From the NCBI GenBank assembly GCA_033391075.1, contig JAWPMV010000001.1, forward strand, positions 5,146,001 through 5,210,000: a stretch of DNA of 64,000 nucleotides, read 5' to 3'. The notes below the pieces were generated by a model that was not told where the DNA came from, ran no database searches, and saw only the letters and a program-made list of their open reading frames with translations. The position numbers and the translations under genes are program-made. Within the stretch, counting starts at the first letter, position 1; every line of letters begins with the position of its first letter. Shown here piece after piece: positions 18,391 through 26,668 of this stretch. This DNA is from Bacteroidia bacterium (GTDB lineage Bacteria; Bacteroidota; Bacteroidia; J057).

Positions 18391-19542
18391 ATGATAGGGC
18401 CCAAAGAACTTAAACAAAACGCCATTGAGCTTTTGAAAAAGCTCATAGAAACTCCTTCCATCAGTCGGGAAGAGAATGTCACCGCCAATCACATTGAGAA
18501 GTTTCTTCAGGATGCAGGGGTAAAAACCCAGCGAAAAGGAAACAATATATGGGCCTTTAACAAAGTGTTTATCGAAGGCCAGACGACCCTTCTCCTCAAC
18601 TCCCATCACGATACCGTAAAACCTAATGCCAGCTATAAAAATGATCCTTTCAAGGCGATAGTCGAGGAGGATAAATTGTATGGTTTGGGAAGTAATGACG
18701 CAGGGGGTTGTCTGGTTTCCCTGATCGCAACTTTCCTGCATTTTTATGAAAGGCCGGATCTGCCTTTCAATCTCGTTCTGGCAGCTACGGCAGAAGAAGA
18801 AATTTCCGGAGCCAATGGAATTGCCTCTATTCTGGAGGAGATTGGCAATATCGATGTAGCTATTGTAGGTGAGCCTACTCAAATGCGGATGGCCATAGCT
18901 GAAAAAGGCTTAATGGTGTTGGATTGTACGGTAAGAGGAAAAGCAGGTCATGCAGCAAGAGAAGAAGGAATCAATTCTATCTATAAATCTCTGAGCGACA
19001 TCCAGTGGTTCCAGAATTATGCATTTGAAGAAGTTTCAGAATTATTGGGACCCGTAAAAATGTCTGTTACCCAGATACATGCCGGCACGCAGCACAATGT
19101 TGTCCCGGATAGCTGTAAATTTGTGGTGGATGTTCGAACCAATGAATTTTACAGCAATGAGGATGCTTACAAAATCATTACTGAGGAGGTGAGCTGCATG
19201 GTAAAAGCCCGTTCTTTCCGCCTGAACTCATCTCGTATCGATCTCAAACATCCCCTGGTACGCGCCGGGCAGTCGATGGGATTGGAGCATTTCGGTTCGC
19301 CTACTTTGTCAGATCAGGCATTGATTCCATTTCCGAGCATGAAAATTGGACCTGGAAAATCCGCCCGTTCTCATACAGCTGACGAATTTGTCCTGATCTC
19401 CGAAATTGAAGCAGGTATAGATACTTATATCAAGCTTATCACACGTCTGGAAGGTTATTACGAACCCGACTCAGACGAAACCTGGGAAGATCAAAACGAA
19501 GCCAGCCTGAACCTGAGTGCGGATATAGGGATGAGCTTATAG
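18391..19542 (+). CDS. argE: M20-family N-acylornithine/acylcitrulline deacylase
   Basis: A zinc-dependent M20 peptidase-family deacylase of 383 residues. Zinc ligands are seen in NSHHDTVKP, GSNDAGGC, the catalytic Glu pair in AATAEEEISG, and VGEPT. In Bacteroidota that carbamoylate acylornithine, this enzyme removes the acyl group from N-acylcitrulline, and its place between argB and argH fits. An intergenic palindromic repeat follows. Confidence 0.92.
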   Translation: MIGPKELKQNAIELLKKLIETPSISREENVTANHIEKFLQDAGVKTQRKGNNIWAFNKVFIEGQTTLLLNSHHDTVKPNASYKNDPFKAIVEEDKLYGLGSNDAGGCLVSLIATFLHFYERPDLPFNLVLAATAEEEISGANGIASILEEIGNIDVAIVGEPTQMRMAIAEKGLMVLDCTVRGKAGHAAREEGINSIYKSLSDIQWFQNYAFEEVSELLGPVKMSVTQIHAGTQHNVVPDSCKFVVDVRTNEFYSNEDAYKIITEEVSCMVKARSFRLNSSRIDLKHPLVRAGQSMGLEHFGSPTLSDQALIPFPSMKIGPGKSARSHTADEFVLISEIEAGIDTYIKLITRLEGYYEPDSDETWEDQNEASLNLSADIGMSL

Positions 19543-19575
19543 GGTTCCTATTGAGGATAAAGCACAAAACAAAGC

Positions 19576-19679
19576 TGTCATTGCGAGTCGGAATTTCCGG
19601 CGAAGCAATCTCCTTGGATCCAAATAAGCTTTACGAATCAAGGGGATTGCTTCGCCCTTTATAAGGGCTCGCAATGACA
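19576..19679. repeat. Palindromic intergenic repeat between argE and argH
   Basis: TGTCATTGCGAG (19576-19587) pairs with CTCGCAATGACA (19668-19679), and inside it CGAAGCAATC (19601-19610) pairs with GATTGCTTCG (19645-19654). This double palindrome matches a motif that I recall as frequent between genes in many bacteria. It would form a long cruciform or mRNA hairpin and separates argH from the rest of the cluster. Confidence 0.85.
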
Positions 19680-19764
19680 CAATATTTGTGAGAGCGATTA
19701 TTCGGTTGCACTTTTGACGAAAAGACGCGATTGAATTTTACATAAGAAACCATAAACTACTTAT

Positions 19765-21096
19765 ATGAAACTCTGGGACAAAGGATACTCCACAGAAGAC
19801 ATCATAGAATCATTCACTGTCGGTAAAGACCGGGAGCTCGATTTATATCTGGCTCCATTCGATGTAATGGGAACCCTTGCCCACATACAGATGCTGGAGA
19901 GTATTGATCTATTGGAAAAAGAAGAACTCGACATACTTTCTGCCGAATTAAAATCTATCTATCGTGAAATCGAAAAGGGCAACTTCCTGATCGAAGATGG
20001 GATTGAGGATGTTCATTCGCAGGTGGAGATGATGCTGACGAAAAAGCTCGGCGAGGTAGGAAAGAAAGTACATAGTGGACGTTCGAGAAATGATCAGGTC
20101 CTGCTGGATTTAAAACTATACTTTCGTTCCGCAATAGAAGAAATCAGTTCTCTCACAGAAAAACTCTTTGAAGGTTTGCAGAAACAAAGTGAAGCTTATA
20201 AAGATGTCCTTTTACCGGGATACACCCATTTACAAGTAGCCATGCCTTCCTCCTTCGGCCTCTGGTTTGGCTCCTATGCCGAAGCTTTGATTGACGATAT
20301 ATATATGTTGGAAGCTGCCTGGAAGGTCGTAAATCAAAACCCTTTGGGTTCAGCGGCGGGATACGGCTCCTCCTTTCCCTTAAATCGGACCATGACTACC
20401 GAACTCCTGGGATTCGATACCCTGGCATACAATGTAGTCTATGCACAGATGGGGAGAGGGAAGACAGAGAAGCTTTTGGCCTATGCCATTGCCTCCATCG
20501 GTTCCACCCTATCCAAACTATCCATGGATGTCTGTCTGTATATGAGTCAGAATTTTAGCTTCCTGGGACTTCCCAAGGAATTGACTACGGGTTCCAGCAT
20601 TATGCCCCATAAGAAGAATCCAGATGTCTTCGAAATGCTGCGCGCCAAAGGCAACAAATTACAGGCGCTTCCTTTCGAAATCAGTCATATCACTGGAAAC
20701 CTCCCTTCCGGCTACCATAGAGACCTTCAGCTTACCAAAGAATCCCTGCTGCCTGCGATAGAAGATTGCAAGAACTGCCTGGAGATAGCGAGCTATATGA
20801 TAGAAAGACTGGAGGTCAAAAGCGATATCCTCAATCACCCCATTTATGATTACCTATTTAGCGTAGAAGTGGTAAATCGGGAGGTGCTCAAAGGAAAGCC
20901 ATTCCGTGAAGCCTATCGCATCATCGGCGAAGCCATCGATAGTGGCAACTTTAGCCCGGAAAAAGAGATCAATCACAGGCATGAAGGAAGCATCGGTAAT
21001 CTTTGTACCGATGAAATCAAAGCGAAGATGGATGCTGCGATTGGGGCCTTTGGGTTTTCAGAAGTACATGATAAGCTAGCGAGTCTGATGCGCTAG
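19765..21096 (+). CDS. argH: Argininosuccinate lyase
   Basis: Cleaves argininosuccinate to arginine and fumarate, the last step of the pathway. SGRSRNDQV and the signature GSSIMPHKKNPD are present. The 443-residue length is typical. It ends the housekeeping cluster; a hairpin and then the cassette-like array follow. Confidence 0.97.
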   Translation: MKLWDKGYSTEDIIESFTVGKDRELDLYLAPFDVMGTLAHIQMLESIDLLEKEELDILSAELKSIYREIEKGNFLIEDGIEDVHSQVEMMLTKKLGEVGKKVHSGRSRNDQVLLDLKLYFRSAIEEISSLTEKLFEGLQKQSEAYKDVLLPGYTHLQVAMPSSFGLWFGSYAEALIDDIYMLEAAWKVVNQNPLGSAAGYGSSFPLNRTMTTELLGFDTLAYNVVYAQMGRGKTEKLLAYAIASIGSTLSKLSMDVCLYMSQNFSFLGLPKELTTGSSIMPHKKNPDVFEMLRAKGNKLQALPFEISHITGNLPSGYHRDLQLTKESLLPAIEDCKNCLEIASYMIERLEVKSDILNHPIYDYLFSVEVVNREVLKGKPFREAYRIIGEAIDSGNFSPEKEINHRHEGSIGNLCTDEIKAKMDAAIGAFGFSEVHDKLASLMR

Positions 21097-21100
21097 AAGA

Positions 21101-21161
21101 GGTGTTCATGTGTTCTCGTGTTCTGGTTTGAGATTTTCCATCACGAGAACACATGAACACC
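21101..21161 (+). repeat. Inverted repeat after argH, GTGTT-rich family copy C (likely terminator)
   Basis: A 20-base arm at 21101-21120 is perfectly complementary to 21142-21161, with a 21-base loop. The arms are made of GTGTTC-type words, and extra GAACACC words follow to 21176. It lies 5 bases after the argH stop and probably ends the transcript, although no T tract follows directly. Confidence 0.8.
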
Positions 21162-21443
21162 AGAACACCAGAACACGTCTCTCTTTTGTTGTGGGGAGAA
21201 TTATTCCGATATTAGATATACCATGAACACAATGAAATCCCTATATCCATTTTGGCTCGAAATTTCATCAGGATTCGATCTTGGTGAAGATGCTATTTGC
21301 ATTAAAAGGTGCGGATAGCCAGGAGATAATAGGGTATAACCGGAACTATGGCGGATATACAGATGTTCTACACAACAAATTATAAAAAACTAAGTGCCAA
21401 ACTATATAGAAACAAAAGTATCTGACTCTTTGAACGAAAATTA
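21162..21443 (+). other. Intergenic stretch holding the left edge of the cassette-like array
   Basis: No convincing gene is present; two 31-codon frames (21223-21318 and 21290-21385) are too short and unlike known proteins. GTTCTACAC at 21365-21373 is the reverse complement of the sequence at 22370-22378, so 21366 is taken as the left end of the first cassette. TATATCC near 21244 and GGATATA near 21353 could be the inner arms of an upstream recombination site or attI-like site. Confidence 0.5.
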
Positions 21444-22367
21444 ATGAATAAGATAACTAAGGTAACTCGAGGTAAAATATTTGACTCTATTATAATCGAA
21501 AGAATTAATTGGAATGGTAGTTTAGAAGAACCTGAATTCCTTTCAAGAGTTTTTGACCTAAGAAACCTTCCTTCTTATGATAGTAGATACACCAATATGG
21601 AAGGAGACGTTTGGCAGCACAGAATTAATAATTATGATTGGGAAGAATATTGGGTATTTACTGATGATCGTTTGAATTTAATGGATTGTGATGATGCCTT
21701 GTTTTTGCAATTTCTCTGTGAGATGGTACACCCTGTTGTAAGAAGAGATAAAACTGAAGTGGCTAGATTAGTACAGTCATTTAACGAAGGCTTAAAATAT
21801 GATGGTTATGAACTAGTGGAAAAAGCCCAAATTTCTGGACACTCAATTTTTGGCGGGAGAAGAGTAATTATTGGGAATGAAATGCTTCAAAGGAAAAAGC
21901 GTGAAATAGAAAATGTGTTGAGCGAGGAGTATGTTATTAGGCAAATTAATATTATGGAAAGCTCTGTAGAAAGCTCCCCAGAACTAGCTATAGGTACATC
22001 TAAGGAATTAATTGAAACCATATGTAAAACGATACTCCATGAGAGAGAAATTGAAATAGAACGGGGTTGGGACTTACCAAAATTATTGAGAGAAACAGCA
22101 TCGAACTTAAAGCTAGCACCTGGCGAGATTACCAATGAAGTAAAAGCAGCAGATACAATAAAAAAGATATTGGGAAGTCTTTCGACAGTTGTTTTTGGGA
22201 TTGCTGAATTGAGAAACAATTATGGTACCGGTCATGGAAAGGATGCAAAATTTAAGGGACTTAATTCAAGACACGCAAGATTAGCAACGGGAGCATCATC
22301 AACTCTTGCTTTATTTCTCCTTGAAACTCATAAAATCAGAGAAGAAATAGAATTAAAAGAAAAATAA
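21444..22367 (+). CDS. Abortive infection family protein (Abi_C / HEPN-like)
   Basis: A 307-residue cytoplasmic protein. The N-terminal half includes a segment (FLCEMVHPVVRRDKTEVARL ... SGHSIFGGRR) of the kind found in AbiJ-type N-terminal domains. The C-terminal 150 residues match the abortive infection C-terminal domain, with ELIETICKTIL and the hallmark RNNYGTGHGK. Arg257 and His264 fit the Rx4-6H motif of HEPN RNases. Members are thought to stop growth or cleave RNA on phage infection. It is the cargo of the first cassette (21366-22431). Function is inferred from domain type only. Confidence 0.78.
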   Translation: MNKITKVTRGKIFDSIIIERINWNGSLEEPEFLSRVFDLRNLPSYDSRYTNMEGDVWQHRINNYDWEEYWVFTDDRLNLMDCDDALFLQFLCEMVHPVVRRDKTEVARLVQSFNEGLKYDGYELVEKAQISGHSIFGGRRVIIGNEMLQRKKREIENVLSEEYVIRQINIMESSVESSPELAIGTSKELIETICKTILHEREIEIERGWDLPKLLRETASNLKLAPGEITNEVKAADTIKKILGSLSTVVFGIAELRNNYGTGHGKDAKFKGLNSRHARLATGASSTLALFLLETHKIREEIELKEK

Positions 22368-22369
22368 AT

Positions 22370-22440
22370 GTGTAGAACAAAACCTATCCGCCAGCCTTCG
22401 CTATCGCTGCGGCCGTTCGGATAGCTAGTCGTTAGCTTTC
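22370..22440 (+). repeat. attC-like site 1
   Basis: R'' GTGTAGAAC (22370-22378) is the reverse complement of the cassette start at 21365-21373. Inner arms CTATCCG (22384-22390) and CGGATAG (22418-22424) pair perfectly, then spacer CTAGTC and R' GTTAGCTTTC (22431-22440). Crossover is expected after the G at 22431. Confidence 0.8.
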
Positions 22441-22443
22441 ATT

Positions 22444-22827
22444 ATGAAAAAGGAAATAATTACGCATTGGCACTATAAAACAGAAATTTCACTAACAATA
22501 GCTGAAGATAATTCCTGTCCTTGTCCTGTTTGTGGAAAATCAACTACTAATATTGAATGGCGACCATATGGAAAAGATGGCAATCCAACTTATGACATTT
22601 GTGAATGTTGTAATTATGAATTTGGATACGATGATGGAGATGACGAACCGCCTCATGATAAAAGTTGGAAGAATTACCGTGAGAAATGGCTTAATGGTGA
22701 AATCGAAAATGCAACTAAATTAACCTTGACGCAAAAGAGAGAACTGCTTAAAAATATTGATATAGAAGTTACACAAGGTTTAAGCAAAAGTGAAAAACGA
22801 AAGCTAACAAAAAATAAACAGCATTAA
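22444..22827 (+). CDS. CPCC-like cysteine-rich zinc protein
   Basis: A 127-residue protein with two cysteine knuckles, CPCPVCGK (residues about 26-33) and ICECCNYEFGYDDGDDEPP, spaced as in the CPCC family of small bacterial proteins. It probably binds one zinc ion; the biochemical role of the family is unknown. The last nine codons overlap the recombination-type site at 22799-22856, which shows that the cassette boundary sits inside the reading frame. Start 3 bases after the upstream site. Confidence 0.65.
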   Translation: MKKEIITHWHYKTEISLTIAEDNSCPCPVCGKSTTNIEWRPYGKDGNPTYDICECCNYEFGYDDGDDEPPHDKSWKNYREKWLNGEIENATKLTLTQKRELLKNIDIEVTQGLSKSEKRKLTKNKQH

Positions 22828-22856
22828 AACGACTGTTTATTCAGAACGTTGTGTGT
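22799..22856 (+). repeat. attC-like site 2
   Basis: R'' GAAAGCTAAC (22799-22808) is the exact reverse complement of the cassette start at 22431-22440 (10 of 10). AATAAACAG (22813-22821) pairs perfectly with CTGTTTATT (22833-22841), loop 11 bases, spacer CAGAAC, then R' GTTGTGTGT (22848-22856). It overlaps the end of the CPCC-like gene. Confidence 0.85.
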
Positions 22857-22873
22857 ATAAAGAAAAAGAAGAG

Positions 22874-23749
22874 ATGACAAAGGTCGATTTAAACGATTTT
22901 AAGGAGCAAAAAGATTGTACCTACAAATCTGAACTTTATTCTGTAAGAGACAACGGAGCAATTTATCGTCATTCTAGAGATAACAAACCGGTTCGTAAAC
23001 TAGATAATCACTGGACTTTTGGGAAACCAACTAAACAGGGATATATGCGTTTTGCTTCCGAAGTTGTTCATAGAATTGTTGCTTGTGCATTTTTAGGATA
23101 TCCCCCAACAACTCAACATATTGTTGATCATAAAGACACAAATCGTCAAAACAATCGACCAGAAAATCTTCGATGGCTCACCAAAATGGAAAATATTTTG
23201 AAGAACCCCATAACGGTAAAGAAAATAGAATTCTATTGTGGAAGTATTGATGCTTTTCTTAAAGACCCTTCAATATTAAGCAAGTTTATAACTGAAGACC
23301 CAAATTTCAATTGGATGAGAACTGTCTCTGCCAGAGAAGCTCAAAATTCTTGGGAACGATTAAGAAAATGGTCAGAAACAGAAAATGATAATTCTTCATC
23401 AATAAGGGGTTCACTAGGAGAATGGATATTTAAGCCTTTCAAAAAATCAGAAAAAGAGCGAATAGAATACGAGTTAGGAAATCATTCCGAACTATCTAAA
23501 ATGATCGAAGGCATTCTTAATAAAGTTGAGCAAGAAACGGGAATAAACAGAAAGGAATTTTCCTTAAAATCGAAGAAGAAGGAATACTTACAAGCACGAG
23601 TCTATGCCGCAATCCGACTTCGAGAAGAATTAGATTTATCAGAAGAATGGATTAGTAAAATCATTGGGAAGTCTAAAAGCATGGTAAACACATATTTAAA
23701 TTACCCTGATAGTTATTTAAAGAATGTGAGCTATTACAAAAAAAAATAA
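22874..23749 (+). CDS. HNH endonuclease family protein
   Basis: A 291-residue protein counted from the ATG at 22874, which has an AGAAGAG purine run before it; a GTG at 22853 lies inside the recombination-type site and is less likely. Residues 20-105 look like a NUMOD4/HNH_3-type nuclease: VHRIVACAFLG with His66, then DHKDTNRQNNRPENLRWLT with Asp85-His86. The C-terminal half (residues 190-290) is helical and contains a possible helix-turn-helix (EWISKIIGKSKSMVNTYL). It could be a homing-type, restriction-type or phage-defence nuclease. Sole gene of a cassette whose two ends are complementary. Confidence 0.78.
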   Translation: MTKVDLNDFKEQKDCTYKSELYSVRDNGAIYRHSRDNKPVRKLDNHWTFGKPTKQGYMRFASEVVHRIVACAFLGYPPTTQHIVDHKDTNRQNNRPENLRWLTKMENILKNPITVKKIEFYCGSIDAFLKDPSILSKFITEDPNFNWMRTVSAREAQNSWERLRKWSETENDNSSSIRGSLGEWIFKPFKKSEKERIEYELGNHSELSKMIEGILNKVEQETGINRKEFSLKSKKKEYLQARVYAAIRLREELDLSEEWISKIIGKSKSMVNTYLNYPDSYLKNVSYYKKK

Positions 23750-23756
23750 AATCTAA

Positions 23757-23828
23757 ACACACAACAATAGCTAAACTCCAGCCAGCTGCTAAAGCAGCTG
23801 TCCGAGGTATAGCTTGGCGTTATAGCCA
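23757..23828 (+). repeat. attC-like site 3
   Basis: R'' ACACACAAC (23757-23765) is the exact reverse complement of GTTGTGTGT at 22848-22856. AGCTAAACTCC (23769-23779) pairs with GGTATAGCT with one mismatch and one unpaired base; a central CAGCTG-CTAAAG-CAGCTG hairpin follows. R' is GTTATAGCCA (23819-23828) after spacer TGGC. Confidence 0.82.
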
Positions 23829-23839
23829 ATAAAAAGAAA

Positions 23840-24208
23840 ATGATGGAGATTCAACTCGAGAAATTGAAGTTTAGAGAGATCCATATTTGGATGGATGGAG
23901 GTTCAATTACCTTAAATTTCAGAGATGAAAAAGACAAAGAATTGATGATCGAGCTTCAACAATCGGCAACTGAGGAATACCTAGAAGAAATTTCAAAGAT
24001 TCCTGGAAGGATTTATTTCGATGAAAAAGTTATTGAAAAGAGATCTTCTGAAGAGGAGCAAATACTAGAATATTTGAAAGAAAGAATTATTAATAAGTTA
24101 GAAGTTCTAGAAAGAAGAATCTTAGAAGATCAAATTCGTTGGATAGAATCTCCTAAATACCTAGAATTCCAGCCAAGAAAAATGAATAGAAGAAGAAAGA
24201 TAACCTAG
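23840..24208 (+). CDS. Unknown cassette-borne protein
   Basis: A 122-residue protein I do not recognise. The N-terminal 60 residues look like a small beta sheet (KLKFREIHIWMDGGSITLNF), the rest is a charged helix rich in Glu and Arg (SSEEEQILEYLKERIINKLEVLERRI), and the tail is basic. No signal peptide or metal motif. ATG at 23843 is an equally possible start. It is the only gene between sites 3 and 4. Confidence 0.6.
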   Translation: MMEIQLEKLKFREIHIWMDGGSITLNFRDEKDKELMIELQQSATEEYLEEISKIPGRIYFDEKVIEKRSSEEEQILEYLKERIINKLEVLERRILEDQIRWIESPKYLEFQPRKMNRRRKIT

Positions 24209-24232
24209 AGATGATTTAGAAAAAGAAAATAC

Positions 24233-24271
24233 TGGCTATAACACTGTGCATATGTACATGCACTAACCGTC
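24233..24271 (+). repeat. attC-like site 4
   Basis: R'' TGGCTATAAC (24233-24242) is the exact reverse complement of the cassette start at 23819-23828 (10 of 10). GTGCAT (24246-24251) pairs with ATGCAC (24258-24263). The right end lacks GTT and reads ACTAACCGTC, which matches the reverse complement of the next R'' at only 6 of 10 bases. This short site seems degraded. Confidence 0.65.
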
Positions 24272-24279
24272 AATAAAAA

Positions 24280-24732
24280 ATGAGAATTGATAGTACAAAT
24301 TATGAGTACTATAAGGAAATTTTCGCATTTATATGGGATTATTATAATAGTAAATCCAGATTGATTACAAAGGAAGAACATTCTCCAATAGCCATACTCA
24401 CAAAAATGGAGAAAGAAAGCTTTTCTCTTGCCAAGAAAGGATTAAAAATGGGAATGAGTGACCTAATTCAGATGGTAAATGGGCAATCGGAGGCTTTCAA
24501 AAAAGAATTGAACGAATTATTAATTGCAAGTGATCTGCCTAGTCTGAAAAGGCTTAATGCGCAAATAAAAAATATAGCTCAAAAAGTATTGAAGGGAGGA
24601 GAAATTAAGAGTGAGTCGGAGTACTATATTATCAAAGAAGTACTCATAGATTTGAGTTTGAAGTTGCCTCAAGAAGAAAGGGAAAGACTTACTCAATGTA
24701 TGTTGGAGTACGAATTGAAAGAAAAAAAATAA
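24280..24732 (+). CDS. Unknown helical cassette-borne protein
   Basis: A 150-residue protein with no family I recognise. It is predicted almost entirely helical and highly charged, with no signal peptide, cysteine or metal motif (for example SESEYYIIKEVLIDLSLKLPQEERERL). It sits between sites 4 and 5 with a 9-base leader. The codon use is AT-rich like its neighbours and unlike the arginine cluster. Confidence 0.6.
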   Translation: MRIDSTNYEYYKEIFAFIWDYYNSKSRLITKEEHSPIAILTKMEKESFSLAKKGLKMGMSDLIQMVNGQSEAFKKELNELLIASDLPSLKRLNAQIKNIAQKVLKGGEIKSESEYYIIKEVLIDLSLKLPQEERERLTQCMLEYELKEKK

Positions 24733-24734
24733 AA

Positions 24735-24807
24735 GACGGCTGACAAAAGCTACAACGCCATCCAGCTGCTAAAACAGCTGTCAGAAGCATAGCTAGTCCT
24801 TAGTCAC
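24735..24807 (+). repeat. attC-like site 5
   Basis: Left end GACGGCTGAC (24735-24744), then a CAGCTG-CTAAAA-CAGCTG hairpin (24763-24780) and GCATAGCTAGTC. The crossover G is replaced by C, and TTAGTCAC (24800-24807) is the exact reverse complement of the next R'' (GTGACTAA at 25923-25930). The core matches sites 1 and 3. Confidence 0.72.
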
Positions 24808-24822
24808 CATAAAATTTAGAAC

Positions 24823-25914
24823 ATGAGAATAACAATCATTATAATTATTCTGACAATTCAAGTAAGCTGTAAAAACCGTAATGAGACGAATATTAAGTCT
24901 GAGAATTCTGCCATCACTGAATTAACGAAATGCAACTACAATAATGAAGCAATTACTAAATATCACATTCTAACTAATAAAGCTGAAATTGCAATTTGTG
25001 ATGGTGATTTCGATAGAGCATCCAAAAATTACTCATTGGCATTTAGAGAAATTAAAAAACCTTTTGGTCATGATGTTTATAATGCTGCACTTTCAAATCA
25101 ACTCTCTAATAACTTAGATGAAAGGAATTTAAATCTTCAACTACTTATAAATAATTCTGATGATTTAAGTTCGCTAAAGTCAATTTTTGTCAACACATAT
25201 ATAGATGAAAACCTTTGGAATTCTTTTATAGAGAAAAGAACGACTGAATATGACTCAAGATTAAGAAATGAATTCAAAGCAATTTGGGAAAGAGATCAAT
25301 TGTTCAGACCCATGTACGATACTCATGATGACACTATTCAAGCTAATCGAATAATAAATATGAACAGGATACTTTCGATAACTGATTCTCTTGGCTTCCC
25401 TTCTCAGATAGAGCTCGGTTTTAGAAAATCCTTATGGGGGCAAAATCATGATGTGGTTTTAGTTCATACATCTCAAAGAAGAAGCAGCAATAAAAACATA
25501 ATTGATCTTGAACCAATTCTTTGCAAGGCAGTAAATGAGGGACGATTTGATCCTGAACAGGCAATCTCTTACCTCCATTTCCAAAATGATAAGGATAAAA
25601 GAGATTTTGAAGTTTACTCAACTTGGCAATATAAACATCGCTTGTTGCCAGATTCTCTAAATAACAAAATATGGCTTGCAAATTTGAATAAGGAAAAATA
25701 TGAGCGTGCTAATGAAATAAGAAAAAAATGGAATGCTGATCAATTAGATGACATTGCAACAAAATCTGATTTTATTTCAAGAAGCAACATACCGTTCATG
25801 TTTACATCAGTTATGACATTCATTGAAAATATGCCAAGAGATCTTACTCTGGAAGAGGCTTTGGAACAATATAAAATGACTACTTCAGATAAAAAACCAT
25901 TTAAAGAAAAGTAA
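24823..25914 (+). CDS. Unknown lipoprotein-like secreted protein
   Basis: A 363-residue protein with a short signal sequence ending in a lipobox-like VSC (Cys16, MRITIIIIILTIQVSC), so it is probably lipid-anchored. Residues 30-75 look like a TPR-type helical pair (KAEIAICDGDFDRASKNYSLAFREIKKPFG). The remainder, with several His, Asp and Trp residues (RPMYDTHDD, LVHTSQRRS), matches nothing I know. Sole gene between sites 5 and 6. Confidence 0.65.
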   Translation: MRITIIIIILTIQVSCKNRNETNIKSENSAITELTKCNYNNEAITKYHILTNKAEIAICDGDFDRASKNYSLAFREIKKPFGHDVYNAALSNQLSNNLDERNLNLQLLINNSDDLSSLKSIFVNTYIDENLWNSFIEKRTTEYDSRLRNEFKAIWERDQLFRPMYDTHDDTIQANRIINMNRILSITDSLGFPSQIELGFRKSLWGQNHDVVLVHTSQRRSSNKNIIDLEPILCKAVNEGRFDPEQAISYLHFQNDKDKRDFEVYSTWQYKHRLLPDSLNNKIWLANLNKEKYERANEIRKKWNADQLDDIATKSDFISRSNIPFMFTSVMTFIENMPRDLTLEEALEQYKMTTSDKKPFKEK

Positions 25915-25922
25915 AAAATACA

Positions 25923-25986
25923 GTGACTAACACGTGATATAAGGGCATACTTCATACAGCCCTATATCACCGAACCGTTGTAGCAA
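25923..25986 (+). repeat. attC-like site 6
   Basis: R'' GTGACTAAC (25923-25931), then a 12-bp stem GTGATATA-A-GGGC (25934-25946) with GCCCTATATCAC (25959-25970) that leaves one A unpaired, as in the extrahelical bases of classical attC sites. Spacer CGAACC, then R' GTTGTAGCAA (25977-25986). The best folded site in the array. Confidence 0.85.
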
Positions 25987-25998
25987 ATAAAAGATTTC

Positions 25999-26589
25999 AT
26001 GAATTTCGAACAGATTAAAGAACGAACAAGACCCTTAGTCAACAAGGTGGCACCTGTATCGGAGGGGTCGTTAGATCTGATGAGTGACTTGATTTTAGTT
26101 GAAGTTTATGAAAAAGGAGATGTGTTTATTGATAGAGGGAAAAAAAACAACAAGGAATACTTTGTTTACGAAGGTGTCTGCCGGAGCTTTTTGCTAAGCC
26201 CGGAAGGTGAGGAAGTAACTATATCTTATTTTCTTGAAGGTAGTGTACTTTCTCCGAATAAAACGAGAACAGCCAATCAAATATCTCACCTCAACTTTCA
26301 AGCGCTTACAAAGCTGACCGTAGCCAGTTTAAACGCTGACAAGTTTGAGCAGCTAATGATAAATCACATCGACATACGCGAGTTTGGAAATATGGTTTTA
26401 CAATATGAACTCCTTGCAAAAGTTGAAAAAGAAATTGCTCTCGCCTCGTTGAACGCGAGAGAAAGACTCATTCTTTTTAGAGAAAAATACCACTTTTTGG
26501 AAAATCTAATCTCACATGTTGACATTGCCTCCTATCTGGGAATTACAAATATTTCCTTAAGCAGACTTCGAAGGGGACTCATGGAATAA
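25999..26589 (+). CDS. Crp/Fnr-family transcription regulator
   Basis: A 196-residue protein with a cyclic-nucleotide-binding-like beta barrel (residues 20-115, including DRGKKNNKEYFVYEGVCRSFLLSPEGEEVTISYFLEGS) and a short C-terminal helix-turn-helix (VDIASYLGITNISLSRLRRGL). This is the small Bacteroidota Crp-like type. It shares a cassette with the following Lnt-like gene, and an inverted repeat (TCAAAT/ATTTGA) lies in front of that gene, which suggests that it controls its neighbour. Confidence 0.85.
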   Translation: MNFEQIKERTRPLVNKVAPVSEGSLDLMSDLILVEVYEKGDVFIDRGKKNNKEYFVYEGVCRSFLLSPEGEEVTISYFLEGSVLSPNKTRTANQISHLNFQALTKLTVASLNADKFEQLMINHIDIREFGNMVLQYELLAKVEKEIALASLNARERLILFREKYHFLENLISHVDIASYLGITNISLSRLRRGLME

Positions 26590-26603
26590 AATATCATCCT
26601 TTA

Positions 26604-26644
26604 TCAAATGTTAATGGATTTGAAATCCGCATCATCAACCTTTG
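26604..26644 (+). promoter_or_regulatory. Possible Crp-type operator and promoter before the Lnt-like gene
   Basis: TCAAAT (26604-26609) and ATTTGA (26618-26623) form a perfect inverted repeat with an 8-base spacer. AACCTTTG (26637-26644) resembles the TAnnTTTG -7 element. The arrangement is compatible with control by the adjacent Crp-like regulator. Confidence 0.4.
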
Positions 26645-26668
26645 TTGTCAACTTAAAAACAAAGAAAG

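Noticed and set aside
9865-21176. CRISPR-like repeats
   Set aside because: The GTGTT words are arms of inverted repeats and not evenly spaced direct repeats.
23783-24780. CAGCTG hairpins as transcription terminators
   Set aside because: They lack a T tract and sit in the middle of attC-like sites, between boxes that match cassette ends.
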